The translations under genes were made by a program, and so were the position numbers. A DNA stretch of 64,000 nt. It comes from Thalassia testudinum (Eukaryota > Streptophyta > Magnoliopsida > Alismatales > Hydrocharitaceae). The DNA is taken from positions 93,620,001 to 93,684,000 of the forward strand of contig JAZHRO010000063.1 in NCBI GenBank assembly GCA_037157565.1. The letters run 5' to 3'. Shown piece by piece: positions 46,348-60,540 of this stretch (its first letter is position 1; the number at the start of each line of letters is the position of its first letter). The notes below the pieces were generated by a model that was not told the origin of the DNA, ran no database searches, and worked only from the letters and a program-made list of their open reading frames with translations.

Positions 46348-46359
46348 GGCATGGGGGTA
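46348..46359 (+). promoter_or_regulatory. Element H 3' polypurine tract
   Basis: GGCATGGGGGTA directly before the TGATGAAGACAC start of the 3' LTR. Confidence 0.8.
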
Positions 46360-47205
46360 TGATGAAGACACATTTAATTACGATAAACTGCCTATTTATG
46401 TAAGTCCTTAAGTTTAGATATGTAATCCATGTTATAAATATTGCATAGCATGCATCACTCTACATTTTGAGTAATCTGTATAAATTTTAGGATAATTGCA
46501 TCCTTTTATGACCAAGAGAGGAGATTTAATTTGAATCCTCGGGTTGACGATCCAACCGTACAGATTTGATCAGAATGACGATCGGAATCCAATGCCTTCG
46601 AAATCAACTTGATTGGAGTCTCGTAGCATCTTATGCAGTCCGAGGAAGATCAACGATCAAGGGACTAGATGATGCAATTTGGAGCTTCAAACGACAAATC
46701 CGATCGCACGGATAAATTCGAGTAAACGATCGCAACCCAACAACGTAAAAATTGACTCAATCCGACTTCTGTAGCAGCCCCTACAAAGGAAAGTAGATAC
46801 ACAGCCCAAATTGCGCCACATGGTGCTACCCATGGGTGCGCACGCACCACCGTAAGCACGTAGTGCATGGGCGTGCGCAGTAGCGCAACGCGTAGCAGTG
46901 GGTACGCGGAGCTGCATAGCAGCGGGCACGCGCGAAGCACGTAGCGCATGGAGGCAAGAGCACCAGCAAGCGTGCGCGACACGGGCGTGCAGAGCGCGCA
47001 CACAAGCGCCGTGCGTAGGGCATGTGAGCTGGAGCTTTAGCGACTCTTGCAGCAAATCTTTAACGATGTTTATGGCCATCACTAAATGTCTTAGGTACGA
47101 AATGAATCCTTTCCTCCACTATAAAAGGACCCCTACCCCTCCCATTCTTCTTCATCTCTTCTTTTCCTTCCCTCACCACCTCCAACTCTCTAGAGAGAGC
47201 TTGTT
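46360..47205 (+). repeat. Element H 3' LTR, first part
   Basis: It starts TGATGAAGACAC and aligns with the 5' LTR from about 46,490 on. An intact TATA region CACTATAAAAGG is at 47,116-47,127. Element G interrupts it at 47,205; it resumes at 56,894. Confidence 0.85.
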
Positions 47206-49400
47206 TGATTGCGCAGCAATCATAGGTCTTAATTGACCTAGATTAAGCTGGGACTTAGCATAAGTTAGGGTTATTCATGCATGCATACGCATTATCTGCA
47301 TCTTTACTGCTCGTCTTTAGCTATGCATAAAATAATGTTATAATGTGCTGATTAAGTGCATTATGTCAATTGTAGGCAATAAGTAGATCTGGAGCAGGAT
47401 CTGAAGCTGGATCAAGAGTAACGGGAGTTGCAGCAGAGCTGGAGTAGAAGACTTAGTTTAGATATAGGAACAATAATGTAAGTGGGTTAAAAGTTTGATA
47501 TTCTATTAAATAGGAATAAAGCAGTAAAATGTGAAGAGCTTAGGTCCATCCTAGTCCTAGGATAGCCTAGAGACTTCCCCAAGCCTTAGCCACCCTTAGA
47601 TTAGGTCACAACACCCTAGGAAGCCTTAAAACCCTAGTTCCAACCCTTACCTGGACGTCCAGATAAGTTATAGGACATCCAGGACCCTTAGCCATCTCCC
47701 GCACACCTTAAACCCAACTTCTGCAGTGTTATTGGATGTCCATACACTTTCTCAGACGTCCAATTTCTGCAGAGTATCCAAAACAAAACCTTGATTTCCC
47801 CCTGACTCAATTTGGACGTCCAGAACTGAAGTCTGGACTTCTAATTTTTGAGTATAAGTCATCTGATCTTATTACTAGACGTCTGATACTAGTCTCCAGT
47901 CCCTATTTTGAGATTCAAGTCTTGATCTTGGATCTCTAGCTCTCTAAACCCAATCCCAACCCCATAGGAACCTAAATTAAGGTATCATAACCCAAGAAAA
48001 TCACCTCTAGACCTGTCTAAGGACCTAATTAGGTCCTCACCAAACCCAATTGACTTAGATCAAGTCAATTACCTTCACCTAAGTCAATTGGACTCATTGA
48101 GTCTAATTGAGCTTAGATCTCAACCCACACAAGTTTAATCGGACTTAGTAAGAGTCCAATTGACCTAAACCCAACCTGATTGAGTTATGTCACCCTCAAT
48201 TAGGCTCACACTCATTCAATTAAACTTAGGTTAAGTTTAATTGCATTTTCACCTTAGCGATTAGGGTTTGTAACCCTAAAATCAAGACCTACACCTACAC
48301 AAACCCCTTAGGACCTATCCTAAGCCACCTAGCCACATAGAGCATGACCACACACACACACACACCCATTCACGCACACACTTCTCTAGAATTCTCTAGA
48401 GCTCTCTTGAGATGGCGCCACCTCTTGGTTGCCAAATTTAGCAACCAAGAGGCATTCAAATTGAGATCCACAATTTTTGGATCTCAAAGACTACCTCCAC
48501 CCCCATGTGGCCGACCACTCTTTGACTCTCTCTAGAGAGTTCCACACCTCTCTAGAGAGAAGCCATTGGGTCAATAAAAAGACCCCATGGGCGGCCAAGT
48601 GCACCCATTCACATCCCTTGGCTTCATCGGCACCACTCACCTCATTAGCTCCATACACGCCCACCTTCACTTAGGTTAGCTACTCCACCTCCATGAGCTC
48701 ACCACCATCATGAAGGACATCATGCCGGGATGTTGGATCAACCCTCCCTCTCTCCAAGGGTCGGCCTAAGCTACATTGGTCGCCCCTCATTCTCCTCCCG
48801 ACCATTCCAAGGCCATCAGGGACCACCCCTGAATGCCCTTCTATTCTTCTAGATTTAATTCATGCTCTTCATAATTTTATTGCTTTTATTACTGCTTAAT
48901 AGCATAGTCTTACTTCTCCCCCAATGATGCATGTGAAATCCCCCCATTGATTCTTGCATGCAATCATTTTATGGTAGCTAGGTTTAATTTTCAAGCATTA
49001 ATGTATAAGCTTTCCTGTACGTTTCATGTTGCAAACAACTCTCCCGCTGAATAAATGAAAAATGCTTATATATATATATATGTTTGTCTCTCTATGTTTG
49101 AAATCACCATGAGCTTAATAATTGTCATTCTTTTTGTGTGATTCAAGTTGCCAGTTTCTAACTCCTAATATTCTTGCAACTAAGCATGTCATACCTAAAT
49201 ACGTAATAATCACGAACCGGCATGCGATTCTAAACAAAGTAGAGTAAGATCGATTTCAAAATTGAAAGCAACGCCTCCAAAGACGAACAACCGGGACTCA
49301 AGTCTCGTAATTTTTACAAACTTATTTTTTACGAACATTTTCGTACAACTATACTACGATTTCCGACGACTTTTAAAACGCACGAAAACGAATTCTGTCA
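47206..49400 (+). repeat. Element G 5' LTR
   Basis: TGATTGC-GCA-GCAATCA start, end ...AACGAATTCTGTCA. It contains GACGTC palindromes at 47,653, 47,756, 47,816 and 47,878, CA repeats at 48,348-48,365, TCTAGAGAG palindromes at 48,393-48,560, and a 15-bp TA run at 49,067-49,081. The 65-codon frame at 48,477 is repeated in the other LTR only because the LTRs are copies. Confidence 0.92.
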
Positions 49401-49402
49401 AA

Positions 49403-49419
49403 TGGCGTCATTGCCGGGG
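49403..49419 (+). promoter_or_regulatory. Element G primer-binding site
   Basis: TGGCGTCATTGCCGGGG, 2 bases after the LTR. It matches the tRNA-Asp-type PBS TGGCGCCGTTGCCGGGG at 15 of 17 positions. Confidence 0.85.
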
Positions 49420-51075
49420 AGGCAACGTCATTTTCTATGATTTCGATCTTGAACCTATCACTGACAAATCTCTCTCTGCTTTATTTTTTATGTGCAGGAA
49501 AAACAGAAAAGAACGAGATCTGCGCACACAACGAGCGCGGCAAAGAAAAAAATCAGGTGCACATCATCTCTTTTTAGATCAGGTTTCTTTTTCTGAACCC
49601 TAAGAGTAGATTTACTTTTTGTACTTTCCTTTGATGAATTCCTTATGAAAAAAAAAAGATTTCTCTCATTTTCATGAAAAAGAAAAAAAGATCAAAAAAA
49701 AATTGAGAAAAAAAATCTAGATTATGTTTCCTTTCGAATCTAGGTTAGTTTGAAAAAGAAAAGAAAAAAAGATATTTTCGTGATTCCTTTTAAATTTTCT
49801 TTTTGAAAAAAAAAAAGTGCAAAAGTTTTAAAAAGAAAAAAAAAATCATTTTTGGTGGAAAGTTTAGATTTCAAATTTAAACCTCTTTAAAAAGCTTTTT
49901 CACCATCTCCTGATTTTCGGCCAGATTTCAAGCTTGATTTAAAAATTCGATTGCCGAAAAACTAGTAAGCGAAAAATTCTGAAATTCGGGCTAAACCTTT
50001 ATTTTCAAATCATCTTTCAAACGCCATCATTATTTTGAAAAAATTCCAAGTATGCAATTTTTAAAAATTAGCAAAGTGCACGGGGGTCAGACTAATCCAA
50101 ATTCAAAATTTTTCAAATTTCAAAAAGCAATTCCGAGCAATCCGCAAATCTGTTTTGAATAAAAAGGATGGGATTTGAAAGCTGATCTCATTGGCTTTAT
50201 TTTCCATACTTTTCCTAAATTTTTGAAGGTCATTTGATACTGTTTCAAGGCAAAAAATCGACTAGGGATCAAAATTCTATATCTGACCCCCTGATATTCA
50301 AAATTCTCTAAAAATTCGGTTGAAATAATAAAAATTTCAAAAAAATATTCTCTGAAAAACTAATTGAAAAAGGACTCCACTCACAAAATTTCAAATTAAT
50401 TGGATTTCAATTATTATCAGAAAACCAACATTACTTTTGTGGTCTGCTGAAACAAAAAAGAAAAAGCCCTACAAGTGCATGTAACTTAGGTTGAATCTTT
50501 AGGGTTACAACTAGAAACCACACTTGGGCTAATCTAGACTTAATCAAGTCTAGTTAACCGGTGAGCTTGGTCACCTTGTGGGCCACTCACCACAAACCCC
50601 ACTAATGAAAACGAGTTAAAAATTAATTTTAAAAGACGAAATCAACCCGAGTTCGTTGTCGTACTACTGGGTGTTTTTAATCTCTCTTGCCAAACCTGGT
50701 GACTAAGTCTGCGGGATAGTGTCAAACGACCGCGGCTCGAGGGTCAACGGAACCGGAGGCGTAAGCCAAAGGAAGAACCTTCTCCTTAGTCCTCTCGTAA
50801 CCAGACTGGCTGGGTTAGCTTAAGAGGCGGGAATCACTTTCAGTCGATTGAACGACAAACTTATCTTTCGGAATTCAAACTACTATCGAAAAATCTGGTC
50901 ACCTGATCTATAAGGATCATTTAATTGACAAGGCCTTAGCCTTGTCTTGCTTGGCTACACCAACCCAGGGATTGGGTGGTGTATGCAAGGAAGGAGGTCA
51001 CTTGGACCTCAACTAATTGGACCTTGGGAGCCACTCCCAAGGAGACGAGCCACTTCTTCTATCTGCTTAGCCGCA
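49420..51075 (+). other. Element G leader
   Basis: About 1.65 kb before the acidic frame. 49,640-49,850 is built of A-runs and T-runs, and 49,860-50,450 is AT-rich with many TTTCAAA-type phrases. 50,640-51,075 is more balanced and may hold structure. No gene is supported; a frame open from 50,947 is in phase with the acidic ORF but has no good start before 51,076. Confidence 0.6.
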
Positions 51076-52719
51076 ATGGCTAACCCTGGATTTGGACCTA
51101 ATCAGGATCCAGGAGAGCTGGACCCACGAGCTTATCTGAGAGCCCGGGTCACTGAATCAGCTCAACCTTGGGATCAGAACCCAAGGTCGCGAAGATGACT
51201 TTTCACTTCGCCTGATCCTTCTCCTCGAATTACCAAAATGGTTAACCCATATCCTAACCCTGGATATTATGACCCATACCAGTCGGTCCCCCAAAGGACC
51301 ACATCTTATAACCCAGGATATGGATTTCATACTCCTGCTTCTCACCCATGGAACATGGGTAGACCTGATTAACCCCCTGGAACCCCTGAAGAGCTACCGG
51401 TGCATATGCAGCCGCATTACAAAATACAAAGAGCCATAGTGAGCGCTAAGGAAAAGGCCGCATCCTATCTACACGAAATCCAGGCTATCATTGAGCCGAA
51501 CCAAAGACAAAGCTGGATTATGCATCAACAAGCTGTGATGGAGCTTCTTCGGGAAACAGCAAAGATAACAAGGCTAATGAGACAAAATCAAGAAACTCAA
51601 GAACTACTAATTTTGAGATATCAAGTGGAAAATAGCCTTGAAGACCTCGAGGAATCCGAAACGATTACGCCGAAAGGACACACAGAAGATTCTCAAGAGT
51701 AGATACTGGAAGATCACTCAGGGGAAAAAGAGTCTAGCTTGGATATGAGATAGTAACAGGAAGTATGCCGAATGGGTTCATCTGAGAACTCCATTGAGGA
51801 AATTAAGGAGGAAAGGACTGATATCTCCAGGACTGAGCCGCAATCAGATTATCCTGAATCCTGGGAGACACCTCTTGGGTTAGATAACCCAATCGAGACA
51901 ACGGAAGTAGATCCAATTGAGGATATGGATCTTGAGGCAAGCATTACATGCGACACTACTGATCAGCCTAAGCCACTTCCCATTGTAGTTGAACCTGTAC
52001 TAGAGCCAACATCTTCTGATCTACACTCTTCTTCTTTCACCTACATCCCTAATTTCGATGTTAGAGATTCTGAGATGACACTTTCTATCGCTGATCCTAA
52101 CACCCGAAAACCAGAAGTAGCTCTGGGTAACTTGAATGAAGAAATAAATATGCTACCCGAGGCAGGAATTATTGAGGAGCCCAATGCATATGAGGGTGAA
52201 GCTTTGAGCAGAATGAGCTGGGGACGCACCTACCATCCTAGTCAATAGCTCGACCCCGAGCTTGAAGAGTTAGCCTCCGAGGAATCGGAGATGAGTACTG
52301 ATGAGGACGAAGTGATTTCCGACGAGGATTTCAGTAACCTCCCCATAGATTTTCTACTTTCACAAATACCCCCGTATGACCCAAAGCCTGGAGAGGGCAT
52401 GATCTTTGATGTCAATTATCATTATGAGGATCCCTATGACTCAGATTCTGGTTCTGAGATACATTTTGATCTAACCCCTCAGCAACTTCCTGCTGAATTG
52501 TGGGACATGATAAATCAGCTGAATCAACATCATGACCCCCCCTCTGATTATCCTCTATTTTCCACCACCACTCCACACTTTCTTATAGCTAGACTTTTTG
52601 GAGTAGGGGTGCACAATCAGCTGGTTCACATCTCTGAACCACTAATTCTGGGAGCATACGAGCATATCTTTCTCTTAATCCTAGCTGGCTCCTATGCTAG
52701 AAATGACACATCTGATTGA
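51076..52719 (+). pseudogene. Acidic ORF of element G (nonsense mutations only)
   Basis: One frame runs from the ATG at 51,076 (MANPGFGPNQDPGELDPRAY, start context CAATGGC) to TGA at 52,717, 548 codons. It has stops at 51,196 (TGA), about 51,370 (TAA), 51,700 (TAG), about 51,751 (TAG, TAA) and 52,246 (TAG), and no frameshift. Pro/Tyr-rich N-terminus (NPYPNPGYYDPYQS). Then a helical part, probably coiled coil (IQRAIVSAKEKAASYLHE, HQQAVMELLRETAKITR). Then a long D/E/S/P-rich middle. The C-terminus TPHFLIARLFGVGVHNQLVH is followed by ISEPLILGAYEHIFLLIL. The C-terminus matches H and B. There are no known enzyme motifs. Role unknown; a nucleic-acid-binding or structural helper is only a guess. Confidence 0.75.
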
Positions 52720-52976
52720 GTTCTCGCCCAACTGGAGGCATTAAACTCAGCACGTATAGATACCATTCACTCCACATTCCACCATCATTCATTTACAACC
52801 ATTTTTATACATCGCATATTTTTGTTCTAGCATATTTCCCTTTTGCATATTGCATATTAACAGGTTGGTCGGTGCTGAATATAATTTCAGGAGCAATTAC
52901 AGGTAATTTCTACCCATTCTCTCCCTGCAGCATTTATTTTATTTTATATTCACGCATAAGGACATGCAAGAACTTA

Positions 52977-52990
52977 GGCATGGGGGGGTA
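52977..52990 (+). promoter_or_regulatory. Element G internal polypurine tract
   Basis: GGCATGGGGGGGTA, about 1.64 kb upstream of the 3' tract and about 260 bp after the acidic frame. Confidence 0.7.
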
Positions 52991-54618
52991 GATACAACAA
53001 AACTGAAAAAATTTTTATGCCAACACTTAGGAAAACCTCGGAGCTGCATGTAAAACGTACTTTAGGACTTTAAATAAAAGACGCATTGGAGCTAGAAATT
53101 GTTCGCAACAGCCACTTCTGACTCACCCGCTCACCTTTTGTTCTAAATTTAGGGTCAAGCTAATTGTAACCCGATACGGAAATTTCACAAAGTACAAATT
53201 ATATGAGGTTACATGTTTATAGCATATATACATACTGTATTCATGAATAAGATTATTTTATTAAGAGAATGCATTAGGAATTTTATCCTCTAGTTGATTC
53301 CTGTAATGTGGAATCCAGTACAAGTTTTCACACACGTAGAATTTGCAATGGATTCATGGTGAAGGCTGATAAACGTTTTCAGTCTATCGAGAAGAAGCAG
53401 TGCTTCTTTTCTTGAACCCCTGGACAGTGTTTTGGGAGTCAGGCAGATTTTCTTCCAAAAATCCACCAAATAGTGTGAGATGAGAGTAGAGTGTACTGGT
53501 ACTCTAAGATTAGTGCAAGGAATCTGGAATCCTAGATAATTAGATGATGATACTCTGAGATTAGACATAGTTTCGATTTCCGCATATACATTTTTGTGCG
53601 AAACTTTGAGAGCCACCAAATAAGGCAAATATGCGGAGAGCGAGTTTTCATAAAACTAGGGCTAAGGTGGATGGTTACAACCATTCTCTACGGAATCCTC
53701 AGCTGAAGGAGGGTATTGATGTCAAGGTCAGAAATACACCATCATATCATTCTCTCCTGGTGCCCTGAGTAGGCACTTCCACCAAATAAGCCACCTAATG
53801 TCTCTTGAGTACCACCAATCCCTAATAATGCATCCTCAATAAAGTTCATGAATGTATGTTAGTTATTAAAAAAAAATTAGAAACAGAAGAAAAATCAAAG
53901 AAAAGAATGAATATTTAGTGTTTATTTCATCGAGGCAATACCACCAAATAAAATTAAGATCCACCAAATATGACCCCAACCTATTTTTCTTGTGTTTCTG
54001 ACCGCCCAAATACTGGCTGAGGAATTCTGACTTAGTGTTAGGGTTATGAGAACTTAATTAAAGTGTTGATGCCTAGTGAGACCACCAAATACAAATCATA
54101 CATGTGAATCTAGTGAGATTGTGAGCTCTAAAAAAAAGAAAAAGAGAGAATGAATACAAAGGAATCAAGAGAGAGCGTAGCTTTTCTTGTCTTTCTCTGA
54201 GTTGAGTTACTTAGTAATCCGGGAATCTAGATTCTGTAATAAGAGTCTCTTTATAGCACCAAGTGAGAATGAGCCACCAAATATATAATCCTTCCCTTCA
54301 GAGATTTTCTACCTAAGCCTAAAGCCGAGGTGGAATTCATAAAATATCTTGAATACCCCAAGGGAAGAAGTCCACCTATCCCACTAGAATTTTTACTAGG
54401 GGTCAAGTACAGGCTTTAGAGGTGAATCAGTTTTCCACTCAAATCCGTTGCAAAAGCTACATAGCTGCACTTTCACGATTGTCAAGATTTCTAGAGCATA
54501 GGATGAAAACAAAAAGGAGAAAAATCTCTATGCAGACACTTGATAAAATAATCAGTCCCTTAGGGACCCTTGCTGTAAATAATTTATTCTTGCATTTGCT
54601 AGGAACTAGCAAGATTTA
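52991..54618 (+). other. Element G noncoding region between two polypurine tracts
   Basis: No gene. The motif CCACCAAATA (once ACCACCAAATA with C at +1) occurs seven times between about 53,463 and 54,282, always in the same orientation and at uneven spacing. The minus-strand frame 53,290-53,628 is not supported. Confidence 0.7.
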
Positions 54619-54630
54619 GGCATGGGGGCA
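54619..54630 (+). promoter_or_regulatory. Element G 3' polypurine tract
   Basis: GGCATGGGGGCA directly before the TGATTGC start of the 3' LTR. Confidence 0.85.
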
Positions 54631-56888
<2,258 letters not shown>

Positions 56889-56893
56889 TTGTC

Positions 56894-57470
56894 CTAAGCT
56901 CGAGATGCTCCTCTAGAGTAGAAAACCAAAATATTTTCCTACCTCTCATCCCCATTTGTGGAGCATCTCGTGGTCATCGTCTCACCACCTTCGGGAAGTA
57001 GATCCTCGCCACGATGCCATCCCATCCCGCCCTCCATCCTCCAACGTCATTCTCCTTCATCCCGCTCCTCACCACCTTCGTCTGGGCACCGTCAGAGTGA
57101 GCCATCCTCCAAGCGACCGTCGAGGGGGATTCTTCTTGCCACTCTATCTTTTCACTTTCTAGTGTAGTTTTTCACTTTCTTATCTGTAGTTGTAGCAAAC
57201 ACTTGTTTTGAAAGTATATGTGATTATCTCTCTCTCTCTCTCTCTCTGCAAGTAGATTTGATAGAAATTATTTCAACCTGATCTCTTGCCTTATAAAAAT
57301 TACAAAAAAATTACAAAATATAAAAACAACCAAAAGAAATTAAACTGAAGTGTGGATTTCAAAATCAAACGTTCTCCTCCCCATGTTCGACCCGGGACTC
57401 CCTTGGATTTCTACACACTACAACGATGGGTTTTCTAACTTAAATCTTTTCGCGTACGAAACCCCACTCA
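56894..57470 (+). repeat. Element H 3' LTR, second part
   Basis: Continues from 47,205: CTAAGCTCGAGATGCTCCTC aligns with 43,411 onward. It includes a TC microsatellite at 57,227-57,246 and the end ...GAAACCCCACTCA. No clear TSD partner for CCAGT (57,471-57,475) was found near the uncertain left end of H. Confidence 0.8.
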
Positions 57471-58259
57471 CCAGTGCCCAAACAATGCAATCAATGGTTT
57501 ATAAGAACCACTCAATTAGGTACACAAAGAATATTCTTCTATGATTTTTCAATCCATGAAATATTTTTCCCCCAATTATTTGTGTATTAGGGTCTGAAGA
57601 TCAAAATTGACCCCCAGTTGATATTTTTCTTGAATCAGTAGATGCAAGTTGCCAAAAAATTTCCAAATGTTTTCAGAGAACAAAATTTTGACTAGCAATC
57701 CAACACAAGTGATTTCACTCAATTTCATAATTAGAAAAAAAAATGAAAATGCAAACAATGCGTGAAATCAAGAGAAAAATCAATATTGGATATAGGTATG
57801 ATCTGTGAATTTTGTAATTTTTTCTACTTAGAGTTAGGGTGCTAAATTTTCAGGAATTGTTTCTAACTTCAAAGTGCACATCCAGTTAACATTTTATGAT
57901 TTTTAGGGTAATATATCTCACAAAATAATTTTTTAAAACTCAAGATTGCAGTCTACCTGAAATTTCAAAGTGGTAGTTTTAAGAGAGGATAAATCCAGTA
58001 AACCCAAACTACCAAAAGAGACTTTTTATGCAACTAATCAAGATGAAAATCAACATAAGGTTCATGAATACTCCTAAACCTAAGATAAAAAGACTTACCA
58101 AGTGATCTTCTCCTGCACTTTCTCTATTTTCGCTTTCTGCTCTAATTCCAAGCATACGCGTGGTTCCCCACACACAAGGCAACAAATAGAAAGAGAGCAA
58201 GTTAAAACTAATGAATGCAAATGAAAAGAAAAATGAAAGCATAAATAATCATCATGTCT
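57471..58259 (-). other. Element P leader, PBS side
   Basis: AT-rich sequence without a supported gene between the end of H and the PBS of P. It holds repeated phrases such as AAATTTTC and TTTCAAAG but nothing I can name. The minus-strand frames at 57,576 and 58,009 look fortuitous. Confidence 0.5.
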
Positions 58260-58276
58260 CCCCTACAACGGCATCA
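58260..58276 (-). promoter_or_regulatory. Element P primer-binding site
   Basis: The minus strand reads TGATGCCGTTGTAGGGG, matching TGGCGCCGTTGCCGGGG at 13 of 17 positions, 4 bases inside the LTR. Confidence 0.65.
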
Positions 58277-58280
58277 AAAG

Positions 58281-59832
58281 TGATCTAACACGAATGTAAG
58301 TGCGCAAAAATGCATTCATTGTAGTAAACATCGTGTAGATACTTTTACAAATTTGTTCATATCAAACTCTCAAATTTGAAAATAGAAGTTTATAAATCAA
58401 AGTCCAAGACGTTTCATAGGGAGGCAATTAGATTACTACACTTTCCTAAGTCCTAATTTTTTTTTGTATTTTGATAAGGAATAAGCAAACTAACCAACAC
58501 GAAGCGAAGTTGCAAAACTAAAAAGAAGGAAAAATATGTAACTAGAAATAAAGTACTTGAAGGCAAGTAGAAACAAGATATATTGCAACTAGAACTTTTA
58601 TTTAAATGCAGAGTCAATCTTACAAGTAGAGGAAAGCTTAAAACTAGAACTAAAGATTGCAACTAGAAGTAGAAATAACTAGAACTAGAAATCTACTAGA
58701 AAACAAATAGAACAAGTAATCTAAAACTATAATTGGTTGGTGGCCTCAAAGACGAAGCCTCGACGATGACAAAAAAGACGATACAAAGGCACACCTGGAG
58801 AAGCACCAAGGGACCGTGCACTTTAAGGAAGAAGAGAGGCTAGAGTCTAGTGGAATTTTCAGAAGTCTCAAAGATGATCCAAGGAGGGGTGTCTTGGGAT
58901 TTTTATAGATATCAAGAAGGCTTGTGATTGGTTGCTCTAATGTGCCTTGGGTCAATGTGTTGGATAGATAGGATGTAGGCTACAAAAGATGAAAGGCTAG
59001 GATTTAAGTAGGGTAGGCATGTGGTTTGGATAGGGATAGGGTTGGTTTCAATTTTTATCAAGGGTGGAGATATAGTGGTGCATTGGATCAAGGGTGGCAA
59101 TAGGTTATAGAGGTTGTCCATGTTAGGCCTTATCTAAAGCATATGGGCAACTAGATGGTGTTTTAGGAAGGGATGGAGTTAGGGTTTTGGAGGGAGGTTC
59201 TAGGCCCTAGGATTAAGTTTCAATGGTGTGGATTTAGGGAAGTATGGCAGTCAACCATAAGGGGATAAGATAGACTAGGTGTGGCCGACCATGTGTAGGT
59301 TTCTCAAAGGCTAAGGAGGCCAGGTGGCAACTAGAAGAGAGTTAGGTAGAGAGGATAGGTTCTAGGTTGGCAAAGGTGTTTTGGTAAGTGGACGATTAAA
59401 CCTAAGTTGGTCGACCATATGGTATAGAAATCAAGGTTCATAGCCGACCACTAAGGTGGACAATTGGACTAGGTTAGCTAGGTCTTAAGTGTGAAAAATT
59501 AGGCTCCTAAATAGGATAGGGTTTGCAGTCAATTGGGGTAGAATTGGGTTTAGGAATTGACTCAACCACATAGCATAAATGAGCTCAAATATGAATCTTC
59601 CCTCTGCCAAGCTCCAGTCGGTCTCATATCTAGCACCTACACACATATAAATAAGGACATCATGGTACCAGCTATAGATAAAGGGAATATTGCATAAAAA
59701 CCCAAAATATGTACTATTTACAGAATGCTATTAAATGGCTAATCTAACCTATGCAAATGCAGTATGACCTAATTTTACCCTCAAACTAACAATAGTAAGG
59801 CATTAATTATGTCAATCAATATAGAATTATCA
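58281..59832 (-). repeat. Element P 5' LTR
   Basis: TGATCTAACACGAATG... to ...TATAGAATTATCA on plus, 1,552 bp, minus orientation because the PBS lies on its left. GACCGAC-like phrases (GGCCGACCA at 59,282; GGTCGACCA at 59,408; GCCGACCAC at 59,444) recur and also occur in the G LTR. The next five bases, CTCCA (59,833-59,837), would be the TSD, but its partner is not in view. P interrupts the protease of Q. Confidence 0.65.
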
Positions 59833-60540
59833 CTCCAACTATATTATATGATCATTTCAAATTTGTGGAGTTGAAACCCACCTTGGTTACTATCCAATTG
59901 GCCAACAAATCCGTGAAAGTACCGCAGTGTGTGGTTGATGACGTAATTGTAATTGTCCATGGGTTTTGCTTCCGTGATGCACCTATCATTTTGTATTGCC
60001 TACTTTTGGCGACCGCCCGAGCCAACATAAACTATGCATTTGGGTGTATGGAAATTGCCATAGGCAATGAAAATCTTAGATTGGACATTTTTAAGGAAAC
60101 CAAGAACTTCAATTGTGATCCGATAGAGGAGGATCTCGAAGATGAGGAATCTGAGTACTGTACTAACATTGGGCTTCTATGCAGCGACCTAATGTCTCAC
60201 TCATCCTCCTTGGTAGGGTTCATTGACCTAGTTCCACACGAGATTGCTGCTGCTCTTGACTTACCACATATCTCTACTCTCGATTTTGAATGTCTGGGCT
60301 ATTCTACTTTTGTTGACCCTAATAACCCAAGTCAGGTGTACTCTAATATAATTGATATACTTCATTCTTCTAACCCGCCTCTACTAATGCAAGATGGCGT
60401 GACTACAACAGATGATTTAAATCATCCTAAGAGACACGTGGATGAGATCTACAATCTAAGCCTACCCTTGATAGTGATACTGAACCTTAATGTAGACGAT
60501 ACTAGCTCAATTTTTGCCACCTCGATACAAAAGGACTAAA
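59833..60540 (+). pseudogene. Element Q protease (5' truncated)
   Basis: It starts mid-domain as PTILYDHFKFVELKPTLVTI, aligned with IPTSLLDHFKETELKPTEVT in C, and continues QLANKSVKVPQ and ATARANINYAFG. The part with the DLGAS active site lies on the other side of P and is not in view. A linker with an acidic patch (EEDLEDEESEYC) follows, open to 60,539. Plus strand, Athila/Tat lineage. Confidence 0.8.

Noticed and set aside
48477..48674. 65-codon frame found identically at 48,477-48,674 and 55,890-56,087
   Set aside because: The two are the same position in the two LTRs of one young element, so identity is not evidence of selection.
57471..57475. CCAGT as a TSD for element H
   Set aside because: No matching five bases next to the uncertain 5' start of H (ACGAG precedes 39,779), so the left boundary remains open.
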